A DNA stretch of 64,000 bases. It comes from Rhodeus uyekii. Taxonomy: Eukaryota > Chordata > Actinopteri > Cypriniformes > Acheilognathidae. The position numbers were made by a program, and so were the translations under genes. Shown here piece by piece: positions 1 through 10,966 of the stretch. The notes below the pieces were generated by a model. The model was given only the letters and a program-made list of their open reading frames with translations, was not told the origin of the DNA and did not search any database. Positions within the stretch are counted from its first letter, which is position 1. Each line of letters starts with the position of its first letter. The DNA is taken from positions 1-64,000 of the forward strand of contig JAWRVZ010000574.1 of assembly GCA_037043235.1 (NCBI GenBank), written 5' to 3'.

Positions 1-174
1 GGACAGCAGGAAAGAGATAAGTCTCCAGTGTGACTGGAGGAGATACTTGATGTTTGATGGAGAATATGATTTCCTAGGTTTTGCCATCTGTCAAAGACTT
101 TCAAATATTTGTAATGACTCTTAAGGAATTTTCCAACAGGCATGAGAAACAAAACAACAAAACGTACGCATTGG

Positions 175-185
175 TGGTATAGTGG
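175..185 (+). promoter_or_regulatory. Pol III A box of tRNA 168
   Basis: TGGTATAGTGG fits the A-box consensus TRGYNNARNNG exactly. It is shared by nearly all copies. It is altered in 3057, 5003, 6719 and 10341 (last G to T), and in 58802 (T to C, still consensus). Confidence 0.95.
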
Positions 186-217
186 TGAGCATAGCTGCCT
201 TCCAAGCAGTTGACCTG

Positions 218-228
218 GGTTCGATTCC
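218..228 (+). promoter_or_regulatory. Pol III B box of tRNA 168
   Basis: GGTTCGATTCC is a perfect B box, the TFIIIC binding site. Thirteen copies in the window have its second G changed to T (tRNA position 53), four have the C changed to T (position 56), two have its first G changed to A (position 52), and one has T54 changed to A. Confidence 0.95.
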
Positions 229-260
229 CAGCCAATGCATGCTCTTCAACTCAAGTTGTG

Positions 261-264
261 TTTT
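261..264 (+). terminator. Pol III T4 terminator of tRNA 168
   Basis: GTGTTTTGAAC supplies a run of four T exactly 21 bases after the mature tRNA end. The same T4 sits at the same offset in all copies except 3057, 5003, 6719 and 7548. Four T is the minimum effective vertebrate stop, so some read-through is likely; the next run (T5) is at 434-438. Confidence 0.85.
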
Positions 265-935
265 GAACAGCCATCTGGGGATCCTGGTAAATTCCTTATG
301 TCAATCGTGTTTGGAGCAAAGACGTGTGTTTGGCTCTTTGGGCAGCAGGAAAGAGATAAGTCTCCAGTGTTACTGCAGGAGATACTTGATATTTGATGGA
401 GATCTTGGCATGTCAGGCCAGTAAGTTCTTGCGTTTTTCCCAGGGTCAGGTCGAAACAAAGAGAATACGATTTCCTCTGTATTGCCATCTGTCAACGACT
501 GGTAAATTACTTATGTCAATCGTATTTGGCGCAAAGATGTTTGTTTGGCTCTTTGGATAGCAGGAAAGAGATAAGTCTCCAGTGTGACTGGAGGAGATAC
601 TTGATATTTGATGGAGATCTTGGCATGTCAGGCCTGTAAGTTCTTACGTTTTTCCCAGGGTCAGGTCGAAACAAAGAGAATACGATTTACTCTGTATTGC
701 CATCTGTCAACGACTGGTAAATTACTTATGTCAATCGTATTTGGTGCAAAGACGTTTGTTTGGCTCTTTGGACAGCAGGAAAGAGATTAGTCTCCAGTGT
801 GACTGGAGGAGATACTTTATATTTGATGGAGATCTTGGCATGTCAGGCCTGTAAGTTCTTACGTTTTTCCCAGGGTCAGGTCGAAACAAAGAGAATACGA
901 TTTCCTCTGTATTGCCATCTGTCAACGACTGGTGG

Positions 936-960
936 ACAGCGGAAAAGAGACAGCAGGAAA
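936..960 (+). repeat. Misplaced internal fragment inside a monomer
   Basis: The normal GACTGGTAAATTACC is interrupted by a fragment containing GGACAGCGGAAAAGAGACAG, which belongs about 70 bp further on in the same monomer type. It looks like a template-switch or slippage insertion. The same monomer also has a modified AAGAGGACAGCAGG near 1020-1035. Confidence 0.7.
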
Positions 961-2529
961 TTACCTATGTCAATCGTGTTTGGAGCAAAGACGTTTGTTT
1001 GGCTCTTTGGACAGCGGGAAAAGAGGACAGCAGGAAAGAGATTAGTCTCCAGTGTGACTGGAGGAGATAACTTTATATTTGATGGAGATCTTGGCATGTC
1101 AGGCCTGTAAGTTCTTACGTTTTTCCCAGGGTCAGGTCGAAAAAAAGAGAATACGATTTTCTCTGTATTGCCATCTGTCAACGACTGGTAAATTACCTAT
1201 GTCAATCGTGTTTGGAGCAAAGACGTTTGTTTGGCTCTTTGGACAGCGGAAAAGAGACAGCAGGAAAGAGATTAGTCTCCAGTGTGACTGGAGGAGATAC
1301 TTTATATTTGATGGAGATCTTGGCATGTCAGGCCTGTAAGTTCTTACGTTTTTCCCAGGGTCAGGTCGAAACAAAGAGAATACGATTTCCTCTGTATTGC
1401 CATCTGTCAACGACTGGTAAATTACCTATGTCAATCGTGTTTGGAGCAAAGAGATGTTTGTTTGGCTCTTTGGACAGCGGAAAAGAGATAAGTCTCCAGT
1501 GTGACTGGAGGAGATACTTGATTTTTGATGGCGATCTTGGCATGTCAGGTCAGTGAGTTTTTGCGTTTTTCTCACGGTCAGGTCGAAACAAAGAGAATAC
1601 GATTTCCTCTGTATTGCCATCTGTCAACGACTGGTAAATTACCTATGTCAATCGTGTTTGGAGCAAAGACGTTTGTTTGGCTCTTTGGACAGCGGAAAAG
1701 AGACAGCAGGAAAGAGATTAGTCTCCAGTGTGACTGGAGGAGATACTTTATATTTGATGGAGATCTTGGCATGTCAGGCCTGTAAGTTCTTACGTTTTTC
1801 CCAGGGTCAGGTCGAAAAAAAGAGAATACGATTTTCTCTGTATTGCCATCTGTCAACGACTGGTAAATTACCTATGTCAATCGTGTTTGGAGCAAAGACG
1901 TTTGTTTGGCTCTTTGGACAGCGGAAAAGAGACAGCAGGAAAGAGATTAGTCTCCAGTGTGACTGGAGGAGATACTTTATATGATGGATTGATGGAGACG
2001 TTTCTTGGCATGTCAGGCCTGTAAGTTCTTACGTTTTTCCCAGGGTCAGGTCGAAACAAAGAGAATACGATTTCCTCTGTATTGCCATCTGTCAACGACT
2101 GGTAAATTACCTATGTCAATCGTGTTTGGAGCAAAGATGTTTGTTTGGCTCTTTGGACAGCGGAAAAGAGATAAGTCTCCAGTGTGACTGGAGGAGATAC
2201 TTGATTTTTGATGGCGATCTTGGCATGTCAGGTCAGTGAGTTTTTGCGTTTTTCTCACGGTCAGGTCGAAACAAAGAGAATACGATTTCCTCTGTATTGC
2301 CATCTGTCAACGACTGGTAAATTACTTATGTCAATTGTGTTTGGAGCAAAGACGTTTGTTTGGCTCTTTGGACAGCGGAAAAGAGACAGCAGGAAAGAGA
2401 CAAGTCTCCAGTGTGACTGGAGGAGATACTTTATATTTGATGGAGATCTTGGCATGTCAGGCCAGTAAGTTCTTGCGTTTTTCCCAGGGTCAGGTCGAAA
2501 CAAAGAGAATACGATTTACTTTGTATTGC

Positions 2530-2572
2530 CATCAAAGTAAATTACTTATGTAAACGACTGGTAAATTACTTA
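2530..2572 (+). repeat. Local partial duplication of the AAATTACTTATG segment
   Basis: After TATTGCCATC the sequence reads AAAGTAAATTACTTATG and then AAACGACTGG followed by TAAATTACTTATG. The AAATTACTTATG motif, single in normal monomers, is present twice about 30 bp apart. Confidence 0.75.
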
Positions 2573-3056
2573 TGTCAATCGTATTTGGCGCAAAGACGTT
2601 TGTTTGGCTCTTTGGACAGCAGGAAAGAGATAAGTCTCCAGTGTGACTGGAAGAGATACTTGATATTTGATGGAGATCTTGGCATGTCAGGTCAGTGAGT
2701 TTTTGCGTTTTTCCCAGAGTCAGGTCGAAACAAAGAGATTACGATTTCCTCTGTATTTCCATCTGTCAACGACTGGTAAATTTCTTATATCAATCGTGTT
2801 TGGAGCAAAGATGTTTTTTGGCTCTTTGGACAGCAGAAAAGAGATAAGTCTCCAGTGTGACTGGAGGAGATACTTGATATTTGATGAAGATCTTGGCATG
2901 TCAGGCCAGTAAGTTCTTGCGTTTTTCCCAGGGTCAAGTCGAAACAAAGAGAATACGATTTCCTCTGTATTGCAATCTTTCAAAGACTTTCAAATATTTT
3001 TAATGACTCTTAAGGAGTTTTCCAACAGCCATGAGAAAAAAAAAAACAAATCGTAC

Positions 3057-3128
3057 GCATTGGTGGTATAGTGTTGAGCATAGCTGCCTTCCAAGCAATT
3101 GACCTGGGTTCGATTCCCAGCCAATGCA
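3057..3128 (+). tRNA. tRNA-Gly-TCC: tRNA-Gly(TCC), divergent family (G19T, G42A), no T4 stop
   Basis: G19 of the D loop is T, which removes the G19-C56 tertiary pair and the last G of the A box. G42 is A, leaving C28 opposite A. The trailer has only TTT runs; the first run of four or more is T5 at 3279-3283, 150 bases away. The unit retains the full 401-bp form. Probably weakly expressed, or yields a long precursor. Confidence 0.88.
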
Positions 3129-3169
3129 TGCTCTTTAGCTCAAGTTGTTGTTTGAACAGCCATCTGGGG

Positions 3170-4950
3170 ATCCTGGTAAATTACTTATATCAATCGTGTT
3201 TGGAGCAAAGACGTTTGTTTGGCTCTTTGGACAGCAGGAAAGAGATTAGTCTCCAGTGTGACTGGAGGAGATACTTGATTTTTGATGGAGATCTTGGCAT
3301 GTCAGGCCAGTAAGTTCTTGCGTTTTTCCCAGGGTCAGGTCGAAACAAAGAGAATACGATTTCCTCTGTATTGCCATCTGTCAACGACTGGTAAATTACT
3401 TATGTCAATCGTATTTGGCGCAAAGATGTTTGTTTGGCTCTTTGGATAGCAGGAAAGAGATAAGTCTCCAGTGTGACTGGAGGAGATACTTGATATTTGA
3501 TGGAGATCTTGGCATGTCAGGCCTGTAAGTTCTTACGTTTTTCCCAGGGTCAGGTCGAAACAAAGAGAATACGATTTCCTCTGTATTGCCATCCGTCAAC
3601 GACTGGTAAATTACCTATGTCAATCGTGTTTGGAGCAAAGACGTTTGTTTGGCTCTTTGGACAGCGGAAAAGAGACAGCAGGAAAGAGATTAGTCTCCAG
3701 TGTGACTGGAGGAGATACTTTATATTTGATGGAGATCTTGGCATGTCAGGCCTGTAAGTTCTTACGTTTTTCCCAGGGTCAGGTCGAAAAAAAGAGAATA
3801 CGATTTCCTCTGTATTGCCATCTGTCAACGACTGGTAAATTACCTATGTCAATCGTGTTTGGAGCAAAGACGTTTGTTTGGCTCTTTGGACAGCGGAAAA
3901 GAGACAGCAGGAAAGAGATTAGTCTCCAGTGTGACTGGAGGAGATACTTTATATTTGATGGAGATCTTGGCATGTCAGGCCTGTAAGTTCTTACGTTTTT
4001 CCCAGGGTCAGGTCGAAACAAAGAGAATACGATTTCCTCTGTATTGCCATCTGTCAACGACTGGTAAATTACCTATGTCAATCGTGTTTGGAGCAAAGAC
4101 GTTTGTTTGGCTCTTTGGACAGCGGAAAAGAGATAAGTCTCCAGTGTGACTGGAGGAGATACTTGATTTTTGATGGCGATCTTGGCATGTCAGGTCAGTG
4201 AGTTTTTGCGTTTTTCCCAGAGTCAGGTCGAAACAAAGAGAATACGATTTCCTCTGTATTGCCATCTGTCAACGACTGGTAAATTCCTTATGTCAATCTT
4301 GTTTGGAGCAAAGACGTTTGTTTGGCTCTTTGGACAGCAGGAAAGAGATTAGTCTCCAGTGTGACTGGAGGAGATACTTTATATTTGATGGAGATCTTGG
4401 CATGTCAGGCCTGTAAGTTCTTACGTTTTTCCCAGGGTCAGGTCGAAAAAAAGAGAATACGATTTCCTCTGTATTGCCATCTGTCAACGACTGGTAAATT
4501 ACCTATGTCAATCGTGTTTGGAGCAAAGACGTTTGTTTGGCTCTTTGGACAGCGGAAAAGAGACAGCAGGAAAGAGATTAGTCTCCAGTGTGACTGGAGG
4601 AGATACTTTATATTTGATGGAGATCTTGGCATGTCAGGCCTGTAAGTTCTTACGTTTTTCCCAGGGTCAGGTCGAAACAAAGAGAATACGATTTCCTCTG
4701 TATTGCCATCTGTCAACGACTGGTAAATTTCTTATATCAATCGTGTTTGGAGCAAAGATGTTTTTTGGCTCTTTGGACAGCAGAAAAGAGATAAGTCTCC
4801 AGTGTGACTGGAGGAGATACTTGATATTTGATGAAGATCTTGGCATGTCAGGCCAGTAAGTTCTTGCGTTTTTCCCAGGGTCAGGTCGAAACAAAGAGAA
4901 TACGATTTCCTCTGTATTGCAATCTTTCAAAGACTTTCAAATATTTTTAA
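3170..4950 (+). repeat. Monomer run between tRNAs 3057 and 5003
   Basis: Seven monomers, several with the 14-bp insertion. The right end, from about 4740 through the next tRNA to about 5340, is almost identical to about 2790-3395 (period 1946), so this is a block duplication. Confidence 0.85.
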
Positions 4951-5002
4951 TGACTCTTAAGGAGTTTTCCAACAGCCATGAGAAAAAAAAAACAAATCGT
5001 AC

Positions 5003-5074
5003 GCATTGGTGGTATAGTGTTGAGCATAGCTGCCTTCCAAGCAATTGACCTGGGTTCGATTCCCAGCCAATGCA
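5003..5074 (+). tRNA. tRNA-Gly-TCC: tRNA-Gly(TCC), divergent family (G19T, G42A), no T4 stop
   Basis: Same tRNA lesions and same trailer as copy 3057, 1946 bp upstream, and clearly a block duplicate of it. The first T5 is at 5225-5229. Confidence 0.88.
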
Positions 5075-5114
5075 TGCTCTTTAGCTCAAGTTGTTGTTTG
5101 AACAGCCATCTGGG

Positions 5115-6665
5115 GATCCTGGTAAATTACTTATATCAATCGTGTTTGGAGCAAAGACGTTTGTTTGGCTCTTTGGACAGCAGGAAAGAGATTAGTCTCC
5201 AGTGTGACTGGAGGAGATACTTGATTTTTGATGGAGATCTTGGCATGTCAGGCCAGTAAGTTCTTGCGTTTTTCCCAGGGTCAGGTCGAAACAAAGAGAA
5301 TACGATTTCCTCTGTATTGCCATCTGTCAACGACTGGTAAATTACTTATGTCAATCGTATTTGGCGCAAAGATGTTTGTTTGGCTCTTTGGATAGCAGGA
5401 AAGAGATAAGTCTCCAGTGTTACTGGAGGAGATACTTGATATTTGATGGAGATCTTGGCATGTCAGGCCAGTAAGTTCTTGCGTTTTTCCCAGGGTCAGG
5501 TCGAAACAAAGAGAATACGATTTACTCTGTATTGCCATCTGTCAACGACTGGTAAATTACTTATGTCAATCGTATTTGGCGCAAAGACGTTTGTTTGGCT
5601 CTTTGGACAGCAGGAAAGAGATTAGTCTCCAGTGTGACTGGAGGAGATACTTTATATTTGATGGAGATCTTGGCATGTCAGGCCTGTAAGTTCTTACGTT
5701 TTTCCCACGGTCAGGTCGAAACAAAGAGAATACGATTTCCTCTGTATTGCCATCTGTCAATGACTGGTAAATTACCTATGTCAATCGTGTTTGGAGCAAA
5801 GACGTTTGTTTGGCTCTTTGGACAGCGGAAAAGAGACAGCAGGAAAGAGATTAGTCTCCAGTGTGACTGGAGGAGATACTTTATATTTGATGGAGATCTT
5901 GGCATGTCAGGCCTGTAAGTTCTTACGTTTTTCCCAGGGTCAGGTCGAAAAAAAGAGAATACGATTTTCTCTGTATTGCCATCTGTCAACGACTGGTAAA
6001 TTACCTATGTCAATCGTGTTTGGAGCAAAGACGTTTGTTTGGCTCTTTGGACAGCGGAAAAGAGACAGCAGGAAAGAGATTAGTCTCCAGTGTGACTGGA
6101 GGAGATACTTTATATTTGATGGAGATCTTGGCATGTCAGGCCTGTAAGTTCTTACGTTTTTCCCAGGGTCAGGTCGAAACAAAGAGAATACGATTTCCTC
6201 TGTATTGCCATCTGTCAACGACTGGTAAATTACCTATGTCAATCGTGTTTGGAGCAAAGACGTTTGTTTGGCTCTTTGGACAGCGGAAAAGAGATAAGTC
6301 TCCAGTGTGACTGGAGGAGATACTTGATTTTTGATGGCGATCTTGGCATGTCAGGTCAGTGAGTTTTTGCGTTTTTCCCAGAGTCAGGTCGAAACAAAGA
6401 GAATACGATTTCCTCTGTATTGCCATCTGTCAACGACTGGTAAATTTCTTATATCAATCGTGTTTGGAGCAAAGATGTTTTTTGGCTCTTTGGACAGCAG
6501 AAAAGAGATAAGTCTCCAGTGTGACTGGAGGAGATACTTGATATTTGATGGAGATCTTGGCATGTCAGGCCAGTAAGTTCTTGCGTTTTTCCCAGGGTCA
6601 GGTCGAAACAAAGAGAATACGATTTCCTCTGTATTGCAATCTTTCAAAGACTTTCAAATATTTTT
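5115..6665 (+). repeat. Monomer run between tRNAs 5003 and 6719
   Basis: Six monomers. The section near 5790-6300 is nearly the same as that near 3630-4140. The monomer at about 5706 has CCCACGG in place of CCCAG, losing the AG of the acceptor-like motif. Confidence 0.8.
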
Positions 6666-6718
6666 AATGACTCTTAAGGAGTTTTCCAACAGCCATGAGA
6701 AAAAAAAACAAATTGTAC

Positions 6719-6790
6719 GCATTGGTGGTATAGTGTTGAGCATAGCTGCCTTCCAAGCAATTGACCTGGGTTCGATTCCCAGCCAATGCA
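6719..6790 (+). tRNA. tRNA-Gly-TCC: tRNA-Gly(TCC), divergent family (G19T, G42A), no T4 stop
   Basis: Third member of the 3057 family, 1716 bp after 5003. The leader reads AATTGTAC instead of AATCGTAC, a CpG loss. The first T5 is at 6941-6945. Confidence 0.88.
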
Positions 6791-7547
6791 TGCTCTTTAG
6801 CTCAAGTTGTTGTTTGAACAGCCATCTGGGGATCCTGGTAAATTACTTATATCAATCGTGTTTGGAGCAAAGACGTTTGTTTGGCTCTTTGGACAGCAGG
6901 AAAGAGATTAGTCTTCAGTGTGACTGGAGGAGATACTTGATTTTTGATGGAGATCTTGGCATGTCAGGCCAGTAAGTTCTTGCGTTTTTCCCAGGGTCAG
7001 GTCGAAACAAAGAGAATACGATTTCCTCTGTATTGCCATCTGTCAACGACTGGTAAATTACTTATGTCAATCGTATTTGGCGCAAAGATGTTTGTTTGGC
7101 TCTTTGGATAGCAGGAAAGAGATAAGTCTCCAGTGTGACTGGAGGAGATACTTGATATTTGATGGAGATCTTGGCATGTCAGGCCAGTAAGTTCTTGCGT
7201 TTTTCCCAGGGTCAGGTCGAAACAAAGAGAATACGATTTACTCTGTATTGCCATCTGTCAACGACTGGTAAATTACTTATGTCAATCGTATTTGGCGCAA
7301 AGACGTTTGTTTGGCTCTTTGGACAGCAGGAAAGAGATAAGTCTCCAGTGTGACTGGAAGAGATACTTGATATTTGATGGAGATCTTGGCATGTCAGGTC
7401 AGTAAGTTTTTGCGTTTTTCTCACGGTCAGGTCGAAACAAAGAGAATACGATTTCCTCTGTATTGCAATCTTTCAAAGACTTTCAAATATTTTTAATGAC
7501 TCTTAAGGAGTTTTCCAACAGGCATGAGAAAGAAAAAAAAATCGTAC

Positions 7548-7619
7548 GCATTGGTGGTATAGTGGTGAGCATAGCTGCCTTCCAAGCAGTTGACCTGGGT
7601 TCGATTCCCAGCCAATGAA
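7548..7619 (+). tRNA. tRNA-Gly-TCC: tRNA-Gly(TCC) with C72A acceptor mismatch, no T4 stop
   Basis: D loop and anticodon arm are consensus, but the 3' acceptor strand ends TGAA, so G1 faces A72. The trailer (TTTAACTC, GATGTTTG) lacks T4; the first T5 is at 7770-7774. A distinct lineage inside the divergent section. Confidence 0.85.
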
Positions 7620-7659
7620 TGCTCTTTAACTCAAGTTGATGTTTGAACAGCCATCTGGG

Positions 7660-10280
7660 GATCTTGGTAAATTACTTATATCAATCGTGTTTGGAGCAAA
7701 GACGTTTGTTTGGCTCTTTGGACAGCAGGAAAGAGATTAGTCTCCAGTGTGACTGGAGGAGATACTTGATTTTTGATGGAGATCTTGGCATATCAGGTCA
7801 GTAAGTTCTTGCGTTTTTCTCAGGGTCAGGTCGAAACAAAGAGAATACGATTTCCTCTGTATTGCCATCTGTCAACGACTGGTAAATTCCTTATGTCAAT
7901 CTTGTTTGGAGCAAAGACGTTTGTTTGGCTCTTTGGACAGCAGGAAAGAGATTAGTCTCCAGTGTGACTGGAGGAGATACTTTATATTTGATGGAGATCT
8001 TGGCATGTCAGGCCTGTAAGTTCTTACGTTTTTCCCAGGGTCAGGTCGAAACAAAGAGAATACGATTTCCTCTGTATTGCCATCTGTCAACGACTGGTAA
8101 ATTACCTATGTCAATCGTGTTTGGAGCAAAGACGTTTGTTTGGCTCTTTGGACAGCGGAAAAGAGACAGCAGGAAAGAGATTAGTCTCCAGTGTGACTGG
8201 AGGAGATACTTTATATTTGATGGAGATCTTGGCATGTCAGGCCTGTAAGTTCTTACGTTTTTCCCAGGGTCAGGTCGAAACAAAGAGAATACGATTTCCT
8301 CTGTATTGCCATCTGTCAACGACTGGTAAATTACCTATGTCAATCGTGTTTGGAGCAAAGACGTTTGTTTGGCTCTTTGGACAGCGGAAAAGAGATAAGT
8401 CTCCAGTGTGACTGGAGGAGATACTTGATTTTTGATGGAGATCTTGGCATGTCAGGTCAGTGAGTTTTTGCGTTTTTCCCAGAGTCAGGTCGAAACAAAG
8501 AGAATACGATTTCCTCTGTATTGCCATCTGTCAACGACTGGTAAATTTCTTATATCAATCGTGTTTGGAGCAAAGATGTTTTTTGGCTCTTTGGACAGCA
8601 GAAAAGAGATAAGTCTCCAGTGTGACTGGAGGAGATACTTGATTTTTGATGGAGATCTTGGCATATCAGGTCAGTAAGTTCTTGCGTTTTTCTCAGGGTC
8701 AGGTCGAAACAAAGAGAATACGATTTCCTCTGTATTGCCATCTTTCAACGACTGGTAAATTCCTTATGTCAATCTTGTTTGGAGCAAAGACGTTTGTTTG
8801 GCTCTTTGGACAGCAGGAAAGAGATTAGTCTCCAGTGTGACTGGAGGAGATACTTTATATTTGATGGAGATCTTGGCATGTCAGGCCTGTAAGTTCTTAC
8901 GTTTTTCCCAGGGTCAGGTCGAAACAAAGATAATACGATTTCCTCTGTATTGCCATCTGTCAACGACTGATAAATTACCTATGTCAATCGTGTTTGGAGC
9001 AAAGACGTTTGTTTGGCTCTTTGGACAGCGGAAAAGAGACAGCAGGAAAGAGATTAGTCTCCAGTGTGACTGGAGGAGATACTTTATATTTGATGGAGAT
9101 CTTGGCATGTCAGGCCTGTAAGTTCTTACGTTTTTCCCAGGGTCAGGTCGAAACAAAGAGAATACGATTTCCTCTGTATTGCCATCTGTCAACGACTGGT
9201 AAATTACCTATGTCAATCGTGTTTGGAGCAAAGACGTTTGTTTGGCTCTTTGGACAGCGGAAAAGAGATAAGTCTCCAGTGTGACTGGAGGAGATACTTG
9301 ATTTTTGATGGAGATCTTGGCATGTCAGGTCAGTGAGTTTTTGCGTTTTTCCCAGAGTCAGGTCGAAACAAAGAGAATACGATTTCCTCTGTATTGCCAT
9401 CTGTCAACGACTGGTAAATTTCTTATATCAATTGTGTTTGGAGCAAAGACGTTTGTTTGGCTCTTTGGACAGCAGGAAAGAGATAAGTCTCCAGTGTGAC
9501 TGGAGGAGATACTTGATATTTGATGGAGATCTTGGCATGTCAGGCTAGTAAGTTCTTGCGTTTTTCCCAGGGTCAGGTCGAAACAAAGAGAATGTGATTT
9601 CCTCTATATTGCCATCTGTCAACGACTGGTAAATTACTTATATCAATCGTGTTTGGAGCAAAGACGTTTGTTTGGCTCTTTGGACAGCAGGAAAGAGATT
9701 AGTCTCCAGTGTGACTGGAGGAGATACTTTATTTTTGATGGAGATCTTGGCATATCAGGTCAGTAAGTTCTTGCGTTTTTCTCAGGGTCAGGTCGAAACA
9801 AAGAGAATACGATTTCCTCTGTATTGCCATCTGTCAACGACTGGTAAATTCCTTATGTCAATCTTGTTTGGAGCAAAGACGTTTGTTTGGCTCTTTGGAC
9901 AGCAGGAAAGAGATTAGTCTCCAGTGTGACTGGAGGAGATACTTTATATTTGATGGAGATCTTGGCATGTCAGGCCTGTAAGTTCTTACGTTTTTCCCAG
10001 GGTCAGGTCGAAACAAAGAGAATACGATTTCCTCTGTATTGCCATCTGTCAATGACTGGTAAATTACTTATATCAATCGTGTTTGGAGCAAAGATGTTTT
10101 TTGGCTCTTTGGACAGCAGAAAAGAGATAAGTCTCCAGTGTGACTGGAGGAGATACTTGATATTTGATGGAGATCTTGGCATGTCAGGCCAGTAAGTTCT
10201 TGCGTTTTTCCCAGGGTCAGGTCGAAACAAAGAGAATACGATTTCCTCTGTATTGCAATCTTTCAAAGACTTTCAAATAT
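7660..10280 (+). repeat. Monomer run between tRNAs 7548 and 10341
   Basis: A long tRNA-free stretch of 215/229-bp monomers. A block of about 873 bp recurs in tandem (about 7773-8645 and 8646-9518), each copy starting with the CATATCAGGTCAG variant. A single change at about 8930 makes GATAATACG. Confidence 0.8.
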
Positions 10281-10340
10281 TTTTAATGACTCTTAAGGAG
10301 TTTTCCAACAGCCATGAGAAAAAAAAAAAACAAATCGTAC

Positions 10341-10412
10341 GCATTGGTGGTATAGTGTTGAGCATAGCTGCCTTCCAAGCAATTGACCTGGGTTCGATTC
10401 CCAGCCAATGCA
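10341..10412 (+). tRNA. tRNA-Gly-TCC: tRNA-Gly(TCC), recombinant copy (G19T, G42A, core trailer)
   Basis: The leader, D loop and anticodon stem are of the divergent family, but the trailer is core type with T4 at 10434-10437. The switch lies between base 42 of the tRNA and the trailer. All spacing from here rightwards follows the 339 + 215n rule. Confidence 0.9.
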
Positions 10413-10894
10413 TGCTCTTCAGCTCAAGTTGTGTTTTGAACAGCCATCTGGGGATCCTGGTAAATTCCTTATGTCAATCGTGTTTGGAGCAAAGGCGTTT
10501 GTTTGGTTCTTTGGGCAGCAGAAAAGAGATAAGTCTCCAGTGTTACTGCAGGAGATACTTGATATTTGATGGAGATCTTGGCATGTCAGGCCAGTAAGTT
10601 CTTGCGTTTTTCCCAGAGTCAGGTCGAAACAAAGAGAATACGATTTCCTCTGTATTGCCATCTATCAACGACTGGTAAATTACTTATGTCAATCGTGTTT
10701 GGAGCAAAGACGTGTGTTTGGCTCTTTGGACAGCAGGAAAGAGATAAGTCTCCAGTGTGACTCTAGGAGATACTTGATGTTTGATGGAGAATATGATTTC
10801 CTAGGTTTTGCCATCTGTCAAAGACTTTCAAATATTTGTAATGACTCTTAAGGAGTTTTCCAACAGGCATGAGAAACAAAACAACAAAACATAC

Positions 10895-10966
10895 GCATTG
10901 GTGGTATAGTGGTGAGCATAGCTGCCTTCCAAGCAGTTGACCTGGTTTCGATTCCCAGCCAATGCA
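10895..10966 (+). tRNA. tRNA-Gly-TCC: tRNA-Gly(TCC), G53T family
   Basis: The T-arm reads CTGGT/CCCAG: G53 is T, so the closing T-stem pair 53:61 is lost and the B box starts GT instead of GG. First of 13 such copies, all with an AAACAACAAAACATAC leader. T4 at 10988-10991. Next tRNA at +554 (n=1). Confidence 0.88.

Larger units (their letters stand above)
168..239 (+). tRNA. tRNA-Gly-TCC: tRNA-Gly (anticodon TCC), consensus copy
   Basis: Decodes GGA. All cloverleaf parts are visible over 72 bases. Acceptor strands are GCATTGG and CCAATGC with discriminator A. The anticodon stem is GCTGC/GCAGT around loop CTTCCAA (anticodon at 201-203), and the T-arm is CTGGG/CCCAG around TTCGATT. There is no intron and no encoded CCA. 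Compared with the vertebrate gene as I remember it, acceptor pair 3:70 and T-stem pair 50:64 have changed from G-C/C-G to A-T/T-A with both partners altered, which argues for selection on folding. The leader is A-rich; the trailer is of the CTTCAACTC type. This is the only core-type copy left of the divergent section. Confidence 0.97.
284..2990 (+). repeat. Monomer run between tRNAs 168 and 3057
   Basis: About 11 monomers of mixed 215 and 229 bp with no tRNA. It contains three local scrambles: an insertion near 936-960, a disrupted stretch near 1979-2004, and a partial duplication near 2530-2570. Two acceptor-like CCCAG motifs are changed to CTCACGG (near 1570 and 2255). Confidence 0.85.
490..10380 (+). 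repeat. Divergent section of the array (215/229-bp monomers)
   Basis: Many monomers here carry a 14-bp insertion before the CAGGAAAGAG segment (giving 229 bp). They also have TTTATATTTGATGG instead of TTGATGTTTGATGG, GCCTGTAAGT instead of GCCAGTAAGT, and CATCTGTCAACG instead of the core CATCTATCAACG. tRNAs are sparse (3057, 5003, 6719, 7548, 10341) and their units keep a 62-bp segment that nearly all core tRNA units have lost. Sequence diversity is higher than in the core, suggesting an older or less homogenised section. Confidence 0.85.

Noticed and set aside
100..283. tRNA-derived SINE
   Set aside because: The tRNA is intact with its own T4 stop, the A-rich tract lies upstream rather than at a 3' tail, and there is no tRNA-unrelated body or retroposon tail.
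182..424. Recurrent 80-codon frame starting at GTG inside each tRNA
   Set aside because: It begins within the tRNA gene, uses no ATG, and recurs because the repeat recurs. It is a shadow of the tRNA unit.
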